64,000 nt of DNA from Robiginitomaculum sp. (GCA_030949705.1 JAUZSF010000021.1:1-64000); one strand, 5' to 3'; counted from the first letter of the stretch, positions 1-8,637 are shown. The notes: generated from the sequence alone by a model not told the origin. Made by a program: numbers and translations.

Positions 1-45
1 CTGTTAATCAGCGGGTCACTGGTTCGAGTCCAGTCCGAGGAGCCA
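1..45 (+). tRNA. tRNA-Asn (GTT), 3' part
   Basis: The window opens inside a tRNA. The first bases read as an anticodon loop with GTT (CTGTTAATC), followed by a T arm with GGTTCGAGTCC and an acceptor strand ending in an encoded CCA. The 3' half closely resembles bacterial tRNA-Asn. The D arm and 5' acceptor strand lie upstream of the window. Confidence 0.9.
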
Positions 46-50
46 ATTCA

Positions 51-83
51 ACCCGCTAAGTCAATGACTTAGCGGGTTTTTTG
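51..83 (+). terminator. Rho-independent terminator after tRNA-Asn
   Basis: A perfect 12-bp stem (ACCCGCTAAGTC / GACTTAGCGGGT) with a 3-nt loop is followed by a run of T. It lies five bases after the tRNA CCA end. Confidence 0.9.
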
Positions 84-195
84 TTTCTCATCCCAACTCC
101 ACCGCAAAATGGCCATGTCGCCCCACATGCGCTATCCTAATGATGCTTAGCGTTTACCCCTAACTGCATTACGATAGCGGCACTGGGAGAATCAT

Positions 196-996
196 ATGCC
201 GACCTCAAATTGCCTATTGGTGGAAACCAACCATCATGTTCTCACCCTGACGCTGAACCAGCCGGAAAAACGCAATGCCTTAAGCTTTGAAATGCTGGAA
301 ACTTTGCAGGCCGCGCTGGCGCAATCCTGTGAAAACAAAGATATCCGCGCGGTGGTGATCGCCGCCAACGGACCGGTGTTTTGCGCCGGTCATGATCTAA
401 AGGAACTAACCGGGCACCGGACCGATGCAGATCATGGAAAAGCGTTTTATGAACACACCATGGCGCTGTGTGCCAGGGTCATGCAGGCCATTGTGCATCA
501 CCCAAGGCCGGTCATTGCCAAAATACAGGGCATGGCCACGGCGGCGGGGTGTCAGTTGGTGGCCAGTTGCGATCTGGCAATATGCACAGATAATGCACGG
601 TTTTGCACGCCGGGCGTTAATATCGGCCTTTTTTGTTCCACCCCCATGGTGGCGCTCAGCCGCAATCTGCCGCGCAAAAAGGCCATGGAAATGTTGTTGC
701 TGGGCGAGGTCATTGATGCCCAGACGGCACAGGTCTTTGGCTTGGTCAATCAGGTGGTCAGCCCGGACCAGCTGGATAACGCCACCAACCAGTATTGCGA
801 CACGCTGTGCCAGAAGAGCACAATGGTGCTGGCCATCGGCAAAGAGGCGTTTTACCAGCAAATCGAAATGCCGCTGGAAGAGGCCTATCACTATACCTCT
901 GCGGTCATGGTCAAAAACATGCTGCATGGCGAGGCCATCGAGGGCATTGGCGCCTTCATTGAAAAACGCCGTCCCCAATGGCAGCAACCCGAATAG
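196..996 (+). CDS. Enoyl-CoA hydratase/isomerase-family protein lacking catalytic Glu (ECHDC3-like)
   Basis: The 266-residue protein has a full crotonase fold: an N-terminal LNQPEKRNAL segment, an oxyanion-hole region around FCAGHDLKEL (residues 62-71) and a second around MATAAGCQLVASCDLA. In true hydratases two glutamates (Glu144 and Glu164 of rat crotonase) do the chemistry. Here these positions are Gln120 and Gly140, so hydration of enoyl-CoA is unlikely. The GHDLKE motif and this pattern fit the ECHDC3-type subgroup of unclear function. A GGGAGA ribosome site precedes the ATG. It is followed after 8 nt by the uracil-DNA glycosylase-family gene. Family assignment is firm; the reaction is unknown. 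Confidence 0.85.
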   Translation: MPTSNCLLVETNHHVLTLTLNQPEKRNALSFEMLETLQAALAQSCENKDIRAVVIAANGPVFCAGHDLKELTGHRTDADHGKAFYEHTMALCARVMQAIVHHPRPVIAKIQGMATAAGCQLVASCDLAICTDNARFCTPGVNIGLFCSTPMVALSRNLPRKKAMEMLLLGEVIDAQTAQVFGLVNQVVSPDQLDNATNQYCDTLCQKSTMVLAIGKEAFYQQIEMPLEEAYHYTSAVMVKNMLHGEAIEGIGAFIEKRRPQWQQPE

Positions 997-1004
997 GGGC
1001 CGCC

Positions 1005-1592
1005 ATGGATATGCCTCTTGATGATCTTCTGACGCAAATCCGGGCCTGTACGGTTTGTGCCACCCATCTGCCCCATGGGGTTCGCCCGGTGGTACAGGCC
1101 AGCAAAGAGGCGCGCATTCTGATTGCCGGCCAGGCCCCCGGCCGCCGCGTACAGATGAGCGGCATTCCCTTTGATGACCCTAGTGGCGATCGGTTGCGGC
1201 GCTGGCTGGGGGTGGATCGGCAGACCTTTTATGATCCGCAAAAATTCGCCATTGTCCCCATGGGCTTTTGCTTTCCTGGCACCGGAAAATCCGGTGACTT
1301 GCCACCAAGGACGGAATGCGCCCCGCTGTGGCAGGACAAATTGCACGCGGCCCTGCCCAATATCCAACTGCGCCTGACCATCGGCCAATATGCCCAAAAT
1401 TGGCATTTGGGTAGCCGGCGCGCGCGCACCCTGACTGATACCGTTAAAAACTGGCGCGCCTTTTGGCCAGACATCCTGCCCATGCCCCACCCCAGCCCCC
1501 GGAACCAGATGTGGCTGCGTAAAAATCCATGGTTTGAAGCCGATGTCATACCGGTTTTGCAAACCCGCCTTGGGCGGTTATTGCAAGACTGA
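1005..1592 (+). CDS. Uracil-DNA glycosylase family protein
   Basis: The 195-residue protein matches the small UDG-like superfamily. It has an N-terminal CxxC (RACTVCATH), an IAGQAPGRRVQMSG segment corresponding to the active-site GxxPG loop, and a C-terminal HPSPRN motif. This subgroup is commonly annotated as uracil-DNA glycosylase family; base-excision activity is inferred. The ATG at 1005 is chosen over the upstream in-frame ATG at 978 because AGGGG lies just before it and the upstream start would overlap the preceding gene. Probably cotranscribed with the crotonase-like gene. Confidence 0.8.
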   Translation: MDMPLDDLLTQIRACTVCATHLPHGVRPVVQASKEARILIAGQAPGRRVQMSGIPFDDPSGDRLRRWLGVDRQTFYDPQKFAIVPMGFCFPGTGKSGDLPPRTECAPLWQDKLHAALPNIQLRLTIGQYAQNWHLGSRRARTLTDTVKNWRAFWPDILPMPHPSPRNQMWLRKNPWFEADVIPVLQTRLGRLLQD

Positions 1593-1670
1593 TCGTAATT
1601 TTCCTGTTTGCCCGCTTGCGCGAACCGGCGAACAGAGGCCTAATATTGCTGATTCCATAATGAGAAAACC

Positions 1671-3083
1671 ATGAAACGCGCCCGTACCAAAATCGTTGCC
1701 ACCCTTGGCCCCGCCAGCCAGTCCGCCGAAGTCATCGGGGCGCTGTTTGATACCGGGGTGGATGTCTTTCGCATGAACTTTTCTCATGGCACCCATGAGG
1801 ATCATCAGCGCGTTTACGACACCATCCGCGCGGTCGAGGTTTCCAAAAAGCGCCCCATCGCCGTACTGGCGGACCTGCAGGGACCAAAACTGCGCCTGGG
1901 CGAATTCAAAGATGGCCAAGCCCTGCTGGAAGAAGGCCAGGAGTACCGGTTTGATCTGGACAAGGCGGAAGGCGATGAAACCCGCGCGCCTTTGCCCCAC
2001 CCCGAAATCTTCAAGGTTCTGAAAAAGGGTGAATTGCTGCTGGTTGATGATGGGCGCATGCGCTTTGAAATCACCAAGGTGGGCGATGGCTTTGCGGCGG
2101 CCAAAGTGCTGACCAAAGGCAAGCTCTCCCCCCATAAGGGCGTTAATCTGCCGGGGGCAAAGCTCCCCATCTCGGCGATCACCGACAAGGACATGCGCGA
2201 TTTATCTTTTGCCTTGGACCTTGGCATAGACTGGGTGGCGCTGTCCTTTGTGCAAGGCCCAGAAGATGTGGCGGACTTACGCAAACTGGTTGGCGGCAAG
2301 GCGGCCATTGTCTCCAAGCTGGAAAAGCCATTGGCCATTGCCCGGCTGGATGAAATTCTGGAGCTTTCCGATGCAGTGATGGTGGCGCGCGGCGATCTGG
2401 GGGTGGAGCTGCCCCCCGAAGACGTACCCATTTTGCAAAAACAGATCATCCGCGCTGGACGCGCCATGGGCAAGCCAGTGATTGTGGCAACGCAAATGCT
2501 GGAATCCATGATACAAAACCCGGCACCCACCCGCGCCGAGGCCTCGGACGTGGCCACCGCGGTTTATGACGGGGCCGATGCGGTAATGCTCTCTGGCGAG
2601 ACCGCCATGGGCGCCTATCCGGTGGAGGCTGCCAAAATGATGGACCGCATCATCCGCCGGGTGGAGCGGGCCAGCAGTTACCGCCGCCTGTTGGCAGCAG
2701 AGCGGCTGGAACGCGAAAGCACCACGCCAGACGCCATTATGGCCGCGGCTCACCTGGCCGCCGACACCATCAATGCAGCCGCCATTGTTACCTATACCTC
2801 CTCTGGCTCCACGGCCTATCGCGCGGCGCGTGAACGGCCCATTCAGCGCATTATCGGCCTGACGCCCAATCGCTCGACCGCGCGGCGCCTGACCCTGGTC
2901 TGGGGTGTCACCGCCATCGAGATCGAAGATGCCCAGAACATCAATGACATGATCGAAAAGGCCAAGGCCCAATCCAAAAAAGAGGGCATTGCCAAAATCC
3001 GCGACCGCATTGTGGTCACCGCCGGCATTCCCTTTGGGGCACCGGGCAAAACCAATCTGATGCGTATTGCCCGTGTCGATTAA
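1671..3083 (+). CDS. pyk: Pyruvate kinase
   Basis: Catalyses phosphoenolpyruvate + ADP to pyruvate + ATP, the last step of glycolysis, in the cytoplasm. The 470-residue length is typical. Visible landmarks are the N-terminal MKRARTKIVATLGPAS, the RMNFSHG motif, the signature around SKLEKPLAI with ARGDLGVELP, the ATQMLESM strand, and DAVMLSGETAMGAYPVEA before the C-terminal allosteric domain. The ATG follows AGAAAACC, a modest ribosome site. The ABC-F gene begins 17 nt downstream, so the two may share a transcript. Confidence 0.97.
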   Translation: MKRARTKIVATLGPASQSAEVIGALFDTGVDVFRMNFSHGTHEDHQRVYDTIRAVEVSKKRPIAVLADLQGPKLRLGEFKDGQALLEEGQEYRFDLDKAEGDETRAPLPHPEIFKVLKKGELLLVDDGRMRFEITKVGDGFAAAKVLTKGKLSPHKGVNLPGAKLPISAITDKDMRDLSFALDLGIDWVALSFVQGPEDVADLRKLVGGKAAIVSKLEKPLAIARLDEILELSDAVMVARGDLGVELPPEDVPILQKQIIRAGRAMGKPVIVATQMLESMIQNPAPTRAEASDVATAVYDGADAVMLSGETAMGAYPVEAAKMMDRIIRRVERASSYRRLLAAERLERESTTPDAIMAAAHLAADTINAAAIVTYTSSGSTAYRAARERPIQRIIGLTPNRSTARRLTLVWGVTAIEIEDAQNINDMIEKAKAQSKKEGIAKIRDRIVVTAGIPFGAPGKTNLMRIARVD

Positions 3084-3100
3084 GCGGTGTTGAGGCATCC

Positions 3101-4795
3101 ATGGCCCCGCCCCTTCTGCATGTCCGCGACATTGAACAAAGTTTTGGCAATACACAGGTGCTGGACGGGGCGGAATGCGCCCTGCACGCCGGCGAGCGCC
3201 TGTGTGTGGTCGGGCGCAATGGTTCGGGCAAATCCACCCTGTTGAAGGTGATGGCGGGCCTGATCGAGCCCGATGAAGGCAGCGTCTTTATTCAGCCGGG
3301 CACCACCATACGCTATTTGCCGCAAGAGCCTGATTTTACCGGCTATGCCACTATTGGTGATTATGTCGAGGCGGGTCTGGCCCCCGGCGATGATCATTAC
3401 CGGGCCCAGGCATTGATGCAGGCGCTGGGTTTGACCGGCGAAGAATATCCCAAACTGATCTCTGGTGGTGAGGCGCGCCGCGCCGCCCTGGCCCGCACCC
3501 TGGCCCCCAAGCCCGATGTTCTCTTGCTGGATGAGCCCACCAACCATCTGGACCTGCCCAGCATTGAATGGCTGGAGCGCGAATTATCTTCGCTCTCCTC
3601 CGCACTGGTGCTGATCAGCCATGACCGGCGGTTTCTGGAACAGCTCAGCCGCAAAACCCTGTGGGTGGATCGGGGGCAATGCCGCCTGTTGAACAAGGGG
3701 TTTGGCGCCTTTGAAGACTGGCGCGATGAAGTGTTGGAAGCCGAAGAGCTGGAACAGCACAAGCTGGCGCGCAAGATTGTTCGCGAAGAACACTGGTTGC
3801 GCTATGGCGTGACGGCGCGGCGCAAGCGCAATGTGCGCCGCCTGAAAAACCTGGGCGAATTGCGCGCCCAGAAACGCGATTTTGAAGGACCAAAGGGCAA
3901 TATCACCCTGAACGTGGCCGAGGGGCGTGGCGCAGGCAAAATCATCATTGATGCCAAAAACATTGGCAAAGCCTATGGCGAGCAAACCCTGATCCAGAAC
4001 TTTTCCTGCCGCATCACACGGGGCAGCCGGGTGGGCATTGTCGGCCCCAATGGGGCGGGCAAAACCACGCTGTTGAACATGCTGATCGGCGAGCTGGCCC
4101 CCGATACCGGCACCATTAAAATCGGCGATACGGTGGATCTGGTCAGCATGGATCAGAACCGCTCTGAGTTGAACCCGGAATGGTCACTCAAAGAAGCGCT
4201 GACCAATGGCGGCGACATGGTGGATCTGGCCAATGGGCGCAAACATGTCATGGCCTATATGAAGGATTTTCTTTTCACCCCGGATCAGGCTGGCACCCCG
4301 GTTGGCGTATTGTCTGGCGGCGAGAAAGCGCGCCTGATGCTGGCCCGTGCCCTGGCCCTGCCGGGTAATTTTCTGGTGCTGGATGAACCCACCAACGATC
4401 TAGATCTGGAAACCCTGGACCTGTTGCAGGCGTTTTTATCCGATTATGCGGGCACGGTAATGCTGGTCAGCCATGACCGGGATTTTCTGGACCGGGTGAC
4501 CACCTCGATCATCGTTCACGAAGGCCCGGGCCAATGGCGCGAATATCCGGGCGGCTATTCCGACATGCTGCGCCAGCGCAAAGCCGCCCCCGCCACCAAG
4601 AAAAAGAACAAGAAGCAAGCCCAAAAGGCCGATAAATCCAAACCCGCCACCGGGGATACAAAATCCGGCAAGGTGAAGCTGACCTTCAAGGATCAGCACG
4701 CGCTCAAAACCCTGCCCCTAGAGATCGAAGCCCTGGAAAAACGCATCGAAAAAAATCAACGCGATCCTCGCCGATCCGGACCTTTTTACCAATGA
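3101..4795 (+). CDS. uup: ABC-F family ATPase (Uup-like), C-terminus frameshifted
   Basis: This soluble protein has two ATP-binding cassettes and no membrane segments. Cassette 1 has Walker A GRNGSGKST, signature SGGEARR and Walker B LLLDEPTNHLD; cassette 2 has GPNGAGKTT, LSGGEKAR and LVLDEPTNDLD. ABC-F proteins act on ribosomes or DNA structures. The Lys-rich linker and DPDLF...RWLELDEL tail are typical of Uup. The frame closes early at 4795 after a run of seven A (4749-4755). One base fewer would restore INAILADPDLFTNDRKRF and end at a TAG at 4902-4904, so the expected coding span is 3101-4904. The missing tail is the end of the C-terminal coiled coil, so the ATPase core is intact. Confidence 0.9.
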   Translation: MAPPLLHVRDIEQSFGNTQVLDGAECALHAGERLCVVGRNGSGKSTLLKVMAGLIEPDEGSVFIQPGTTIRYLPQEPDFTGYATIGDYVEAGLAPGDDHYRAQALMQALGLTGEEYPKLISGGEARRAALARTLAPKPDVLLLDEPTNHLDLPSIEWLERELSSLSSALVLISHDRRFLEQLSRKTLWVDRGQCRLLNKGFGAFEDWRDEVLEAEELEQHKLARKIVREEHWLRYGVTARRKRNVRRLKNLGELRAQKRDFEGPKGNITLNVAEGRGAGKIIIDAKNIGKAYGEQTLIQNFSCRITRGSRVGIVGPNGAGKTTLLNMLIGELAPDTGTIKIGDTVDLVSMDQNRSELNPEWSLKEALTNGGDMVDLANGRKHVMAYMKDFLFTPDQAGTPVGVLSGGEKARLMLARALALPGNFLVLDEPTNDLDLETLDLLQAFLSDYAGTVMLVSHDRDFLDRVTTSIIVHEGPGQWREYPGGYSDMLRQRKAAPATKKKNKKQAQKADKSKPATGDTKSGKVKLTFKDQHALKTLPLEIEALEKRIEKNQRDPRRSGPFYQ

Positions 4796-4940
4796 CCGCA
4801 AACGCTTTGATCAGGCCAGTGCAGCACTGGTTGAATCCACCCAAAGACTCGAAGAGATGGAGTTACGCTGGCTGGAACTGGATGAATTGGCGGGCGGAGA
4901 GTAGGCGCGCAGGCTCGCCCATAGAGAGACTTACCACACC

Positions 4941-5050
4941 GCACCATCCCCTCACCTCATTCCTCTCCCTTTTTGGGAGAGGGTGTCATAGACAGGCCCA
5001 GAAGAACCCCTTCTCCCGGTGGGAGAAGGTTGGGATGAGGGGGTTCTGTC
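4941..5050. repeat. Dispersed palindromic repeat (TCTCCC/GGGAGA type)
   Basis: Two small hairpins in tandem: CCTCTCCC-TTTTT-GGGAGAGG and CCTTCTCCC-GGT-GGGAGAAGG, bounded by ATCCCCTCACCTCAT on one side and GGGATGAGGGGG on the other. The same motifs recur at 13140-13265, including the trailing GGGTTCTGTC, so this is a repeat family and not a terminator. Confidence 0.75.
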
Positions 5051-5058
5051 TTATAGAA

Positions 5059-5198
5059 CTGGATTGCCCGAATAAATCGGGCAATGACAAACTAAAACTT
5101 ATAAAGCCATCAGCTTCGTGTCATTACCCGGTTCATCCGGGTAATCCAGCACTTACCCAAAGCCTTTTCTGGATTGCCGGGACAAGCCCGGCAATGAC
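5059..5198. repeat. Three copies of a 30-bp hairpin repeat (CTGGATTGCC...GGCAATGAC)
   Basis: Near-identical units occur at 5059-5088 (forward), 5120-5149 (reverse) and 5169-5198 (forward). Each is CTGGATT + CCCG-type stem + loop + stem + AATGAC. The alternating orientation resembles BIME/REP-type clusters known from many alphaproteobacteria. Confidence 0.8.
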
Positions 5199-5233
5199 AT
5201 GAGCAAAAGACCCTTAAACCAACCGCCGAAGCA

Positions 5234-5752
5234 TCAACAAGGCCAGCCCATCAAAAAAAACAGGCTGATGCCCACATAAAGGCCAACAATCCAGAAGCTG
5301 GTACCCGGCCAACCGGCCAGAATGAACAGCGACAGGGCAAAGGATAAAATGGCATTGAGCAACAGCCAGAACCAGCCGCGCATGGGGCGGCGCATTTCAA
5401 AGGCCATGCCCGCATTGGCAAAGCCATCAAACATAAAATAGATCGCCAGCATCAGGCCCAAAGCCGCCGCCCCGGCAATCGGATAAACCAGAATGAGAAG
5501 CCCCGTGGCAATCAGTACAAACGGCTTTAGCCAGCGCAACCAGCCGCGCCCGCCAAAACCCTGCCAGGTCAGATAAAACGTCACAAACCCCGCCAGCACC
5601 AACAGCCAGCCGGCAAAGGCGGCGGTGATCAAACTCATCAATTGCGGCAGGGCCACGCCGGCCACGCCCAGCACGATAAGTAATATTCCGGTGATCAAAG
5701 CAAAGCGGCGAAAGTCTCTTCCCAAATCAAAGGCGTGTATTGTTGTTGTCAT
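5234..5752 (-). CDS. HdeD/DUF308-family membrane protein, C-terminus frameshifted
   Basis: The protein has about six hydrophobic segments arranged in pairs, as in HdeD, an inner-membrane protein linked to acid resistance in enterics. The role here is unknown. The ATG at 5752 is preceded by GGAGG at good spacing; the longer frame to 5884 has no such site. The ending is abnormal: after YVGISLFF it reads LMGWPC and stops. The gene strand has eight T in a row (5243-5250). One T more would give FDGLALLMLRRLV and a stop at 5214-5216, the ending expected for this family. Confidence 0.8.
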   Translation of the reverse strand: MTTTIHAFDLGRDFRRFALITGILLIVLGVAGVALPQLMSLITAAFAGWLLVLAGFVTFYLTWQGFGGRGWLRWLKPFVLIATGLLILVYPIAGAAALGLMLAIYFMFDGFANAGMAFEMRRPMRGWFWLLLNAILSFALSLFILAGWPGTSFWIVGLYVGISLFFLMGWPC

Positions 5753-5926
5753 CACATCCTCCGTATTTAGTTTATTTTTTATCGTCCCTGCACATTTGGG
5801 GAGGTTTTTCAGCCGTGCAAGCAACAGCGCCATTTTGCCGCACAATTTTGCTTGTGACTTGAAGGCAATAGCCCGCATCCCCATTACTCAAGTCAGACGG
5901 CCCAATGACCACAGGAGTACAGGATT

Positions 5927-6208
5927 ATGGATAATTTCCATCGTGATCTGGATGCATTTGGCAAGGAACTGAAAGAAAAGCTGAGCGAATATGCCCATGC
6001 TCACGGCAAGGTGCCTCGCCATGGTCCGGCGGCGCAATTACAGAAACTGCAAAAGGCTCAGGCCGAACTGGCCGCCCGCGCCAATGCCGTTGGTCAATCC
6101 GAATGGGAGGCCGCCAAAATCACTTTGGAAGCAGAACGCAAAGCCCTGCGCGATGAGTTTTCCAAATGGGTGGCCCTGATTGATGCCCAATATCGGGATG
6201 AAATTTAA
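5927..6208 (+). CDS. Small hydrophilic coiled-coil protein
   Basis: A 93-residue protein with no signal peptide or membrane segment. Residues 35-85 are rich in Ala, Glu, Lys and Gln with heptad-like spacing (QKLQKAQAELAARA), so a long helix or coiled coil is likely. Start ATG follows AGGAGTACAGG, a strong ribosome site. It converges on the Rieske-module gene after 9 nt. No family recognised; coding potential is supported by codon use and the ribosome site. Confidence 0.6.
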   Translation: MDNFHRDLDAFGKELKEKLSEYAHAHGKVPRHGPAAQLQKLQKAQAELAARANAVGQSEWEAAKITLEAERKALRDEFSKWVALIDAQYRDEI

Positions 6209-6217
6209 ACCGACCCG

Positions 6218-6970
6218 TCAAACACTCTGAATGCGTGTCGGGTCAACGCGAAACTGCACCAGATCGTCACGGCGGATCAAACGGCCGCTGGCCCGTACCG
6301 GCTCGCCCACCAAAGGCAGAATCTCATCGCGCAATGGCTCGCCTTGCGGCCCGGTCAGCACAAAGACAGCGCGTTTACCGGCTTTATCTTTGGCCAGAAA
6401 CCAGGGCGTTCCGCCCATGCGAATGCAGAGCGACGCACAGGATTTGTGGGTTTTGCCCTCCCCCGGTCGCATGGCCCCGGTCCAGCATTTGGCATCCAGA
6501 ATTTCACCATTTAAGGCCGCCCGGCCCAGATATTCCTCTTTGATGGGGCTGATGGGGATGGGGTTTTGAGATGGCCCAACCCAGTCCGCATCGCGGACCA
6601 CCGCCAACAGGCGATGGCGGCCCCGTGCGATCACGGATCCACGCACCCAGACCGGCTGCCCTTCATACTGTGCCAGTTGGGCCGCCACCCCGCATTTGCT
6701 GGAACAGACCAGCGATACACTGCGCCTTTGTCCATCCAATGCAGAGGTGCGCAATACCGGATAGGGCGATTGTTCGCCCCGGCCCTCTAACGTGATGATT
6801 TTATCCTGATCCCATTTGCCGCTGCCTCGGCTTTGCTGATGCACCGCCAGCTTGGCCCCGGCCAGCGCCGCGCCCACCAGGCCGGCGCTACTGGCCAGAA
6901 TCATCGCCCGACGATCTGGCCGTGGCAATTTGGGATCATAACCGACAAAGAAATTATCTTTATGGCTCAT
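6218..6970 (-). CDS. Protein of Rieske/ferric-reductase module with C-terminal GEILDAKCW domain
   Basis: A 250-residue protein with a single N-terminal membrane segment (about residues 23-43), so probably membrane-anchored with the rest in the periplasm. The distinctive motif is LNGEILDAKCWTGAMRPGEG followed by THKSCASLCIRMGG, with three cysteines and a histidine that could bind metal. Two further cysteines lie in LVCSSKCGV. I recall similar segments in proteins beside heme or iron-sulfur redox genes, but no function is established. It starts 2 nt after the stop of the Rieske gene and is surely translated with it. Confidence 0.6.
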   Translation of the reverse strand: MSHKDNFFVGYDPKLPRPDRRAMILASSAGLVGAALAGAKLAVHQQSRGSGKWDQDKIITLEGRGEQSPYPVLRTSALDGQRRSVSLVCSSKCGVAAQLAQYEGQPVWVRGSVIARGRHRLLAVVRDADWVGPSQNPIPISPIKEEYLGRAALNGEILDAKCWTGAMRPGEGKTHKSCASLCIRMGGTPWFLAKDKAGKRAVFVLTGPQGEPLRDEILPLVGEPVRASGRLIRRDDLVQFRVDPTRIQSV

Positions 6971-6972
6971 GA

Positions 6973-8022
6973 TTATGCCTCCTTGATGGTGGCGGGCGGG
7001 GTGGGCGTACCCGGCGGCAAGGCATCGGGATGAACATAGACCATGCCCCCATCCACCTGCACCCGATAGGTGGCGATTTTTTCATCAAATGGCGCGGGCG
7101 AGCGGCCGTCTTCGGGGCGATATTGCCAGCCATGCCAGGGGCACGTGATGCACCCGTCAATGATGCGCCCCTCGCCCAGCGGGCCATTCTGGTGCGCGCA
7201 GACATTGGTTACCGCACTGATTTTGCCGTCATAGCGAAACACCGCAATACGATCCCCCGCCGCGGTTTTGATAATGCGCGCCCGATTTTCCTTGATACTG
7301 TGCGGGGCGCCGATATTGATCCAGCCATCCAGCGATGCCCCGGCCGTTTTATCCCGCATTCGGCCCACGATCGCCGATGCCCCATGCAATATGGTGATTA
7401 GACAAAAGGCCCCGATCACACTGATCGGATAAATCGTCGCCTTTTCTCCCTGCACAATGCCCAACATGATGTGCATCACCAACAATCCATAGGCCAGATA
7501 CACACTCATATGGATGCGTTTCCACAAGGTAGGCCCCAAGGCGGCCTGCCAGTAATCATGGCTGCTGACCGCCAGTACCGCCAACAGGATCAGCGCCACC
7601 AGCCCCAGACTTTCAAAGGGAAAGCCGGCAATGGAGGTATAACGCGCATTGGACACAAACAGCGCCACCACGGGGTTTAGGGCTGAAAACCCCTGATACC
7701 AAAAGAGCGACAAGGCGGCATGAGTAAGCGCCAGCAAAAAGCATAATACCCCCATATGCCGCCGGTTATACAAAAGCGGTTTAAAGCGCGGGCTGAGCCG
7801 GGCCAGAGGACCAATGGCCAAAATGATATTCAGCAATAAAAATGCCGATGCCCCAGTGGCCCGCATCAACATCTGCACCATGCTCAGGCTTTGCCCCGGT
7901 GCCCGCGTCGCCATGGTCATCAATACAAAGGCGAGCATAAAAATGCCAATTCCCGCCAGCATTACCAGATCATAACGCCATTTAAAGCCGTTCCATTGCA
8001 CGGCGGCATAGCCATGGCTCAT
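6973..8022 (-). CDS. Ferric reductase-like transmembrane protein with C-terminal Rieske [2Fe-2S] domain
   Basis: Residues 1-240 carry about six membrane segments with paired histidines (RRHMGVL, LTHAALSL, KRIHMSVYL, LVMHIMLG), the pattern of ferric reductase-like/YedZ b-heme proteins. Residues about 240-340 are a Rieske domain with both cluster motifs: Cys275-x-His277 and Cys294-x-x-His297 (CPWHGWQY). The predicted job is membrane electron transfer between b-type heme and an iron-sulfur cluster. Substrate unknown. Overlaps the upstream small membrane-protein gene by 4 nt and precedes the anchored cysteine-rich protein by 2 nt. Confidence 0.8.
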   Translation of the reverse strand: MSHGYAAVQWNGFKWRYDLVMLAGIGIFMLAFVLMTMATRAPGQSLSMVQMLMRATGASAFLLLNIILAIGPLARLSPRFKPLLYNRRHMGVLCFLLALTHAALSLFWYQGFSALNPVVALFVSNARYTSIAGFPFESLGLVALILLAVLAVSSHDYWQAALGPTLWKRIHMSVYLAYGLLVMHIMLGIVQGEKATIYPISVIGAFCLITILHGASAIVGRMRDKTAGASLDGWINIGAPHSIKENRARIIKTAAGDRIAVFRYDGKISAVTNVCAHQNGPLGEGRIIDGCITCPWHGWQYRPEDGRSPAPFDEKIATYRVQVDGGMVYVHPDALPPGTPTPPATIKEA

Positions 8023-8393
8023 GAGGAGGCCTCCTCAAGGATTATGCCTCGGGGCAGGTTATCGTTCAGCGGCGCAATGGGGCGCAGCATCAACGCCATC
8101 ATGATCCCTAGCGCCACCAACGGCACCAGAAACACCCAGAGCCGGGCATGCAGCCGGCGCAAGGGACGCGGTGGTTCCGGGCGGGGAAAGCCCTTGATCA
8201 GACGAGCCAGCAAGACCGGCCACAGCATAATGGCGCCCGGCAGGATGATGAGGCGAAAGCCCAGCCCCGCGCCGCGCGCCGCCGGCACCATGGCCGCGGC
8301 ACCAAAGCTGATGAAATAGAGGCCGTACAAAGCCCCCAGCACCAGATAAAACCCCAGCGCACTGGCCACAGCATTTGCCATGGCGATGCTCAT
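8019..8393 (-). CDS. Small membrane protein of the Rieske module
   Basis: A 124-residue protein with three predicted membrane segments (residues about 8-30, 40-60 and 85-105) and a Pro/Arg-rich loop (RPEPPRPLRRLHARLW). First gene of a tightly packed three-gene unit transcribed leftward; its stop overlaps the Rieske gene start. ATG at 8393 is chosen because GGGGGG precedes it; an in-frame ATG lies at 8411. No known family recognised; it may stabilise the membrane reductase. Confidence 0.6.
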   Translation of the reverse strand: MSIAMANAVASALGFYLVLGALYGLYFISFGAAAMVPAARGAGLGFRLIILPGAIMLWPVLLARLIKGFPRPEPPRPLRRLHARLWVFLVPLVALGIMMALMLRPIAPLNDNLPRGIILEEASS

Positions 8394-8637
8394 GGGCGCC
8401 CCCCTGTACATGGTGATTTTATTTTCTCAGCCATGGATATCCCGCGCGCCGTACTGGCCTGACGTCTCCTCAACATGAATCCCGTGACAAAGCATACACC
8501 GCCTTTACAGCAAAGCGATTCACAAGTGTAACTTTACCAACACGCCTGAAACAAAAGCGCGTGTAGTGTTGTCAATTTTTCTTGCCCCGCGCGATTCTGC
8601 CCCGTAAGTCCGTGTTACAGGATAAAAAGAACACACC

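Noticed and set aside
2277-3155. Long minus-strand frame opposite pyruvate kinase
   Set aside because: Shadow of a GC-rich gene; low-complexity product and no ribosome site.
4749-4755. Programmed ribosomal frameshift at A7
   Set aside because: A7 slippage normally moves to -1; the downstream frame needs +1. An indel explains it better.
4792-5202. Open frame after the ABC-F gene
   Set aside because: Mostly translates the repeat elements; the ABC-F tail itself is in another frame and ends at 4904.
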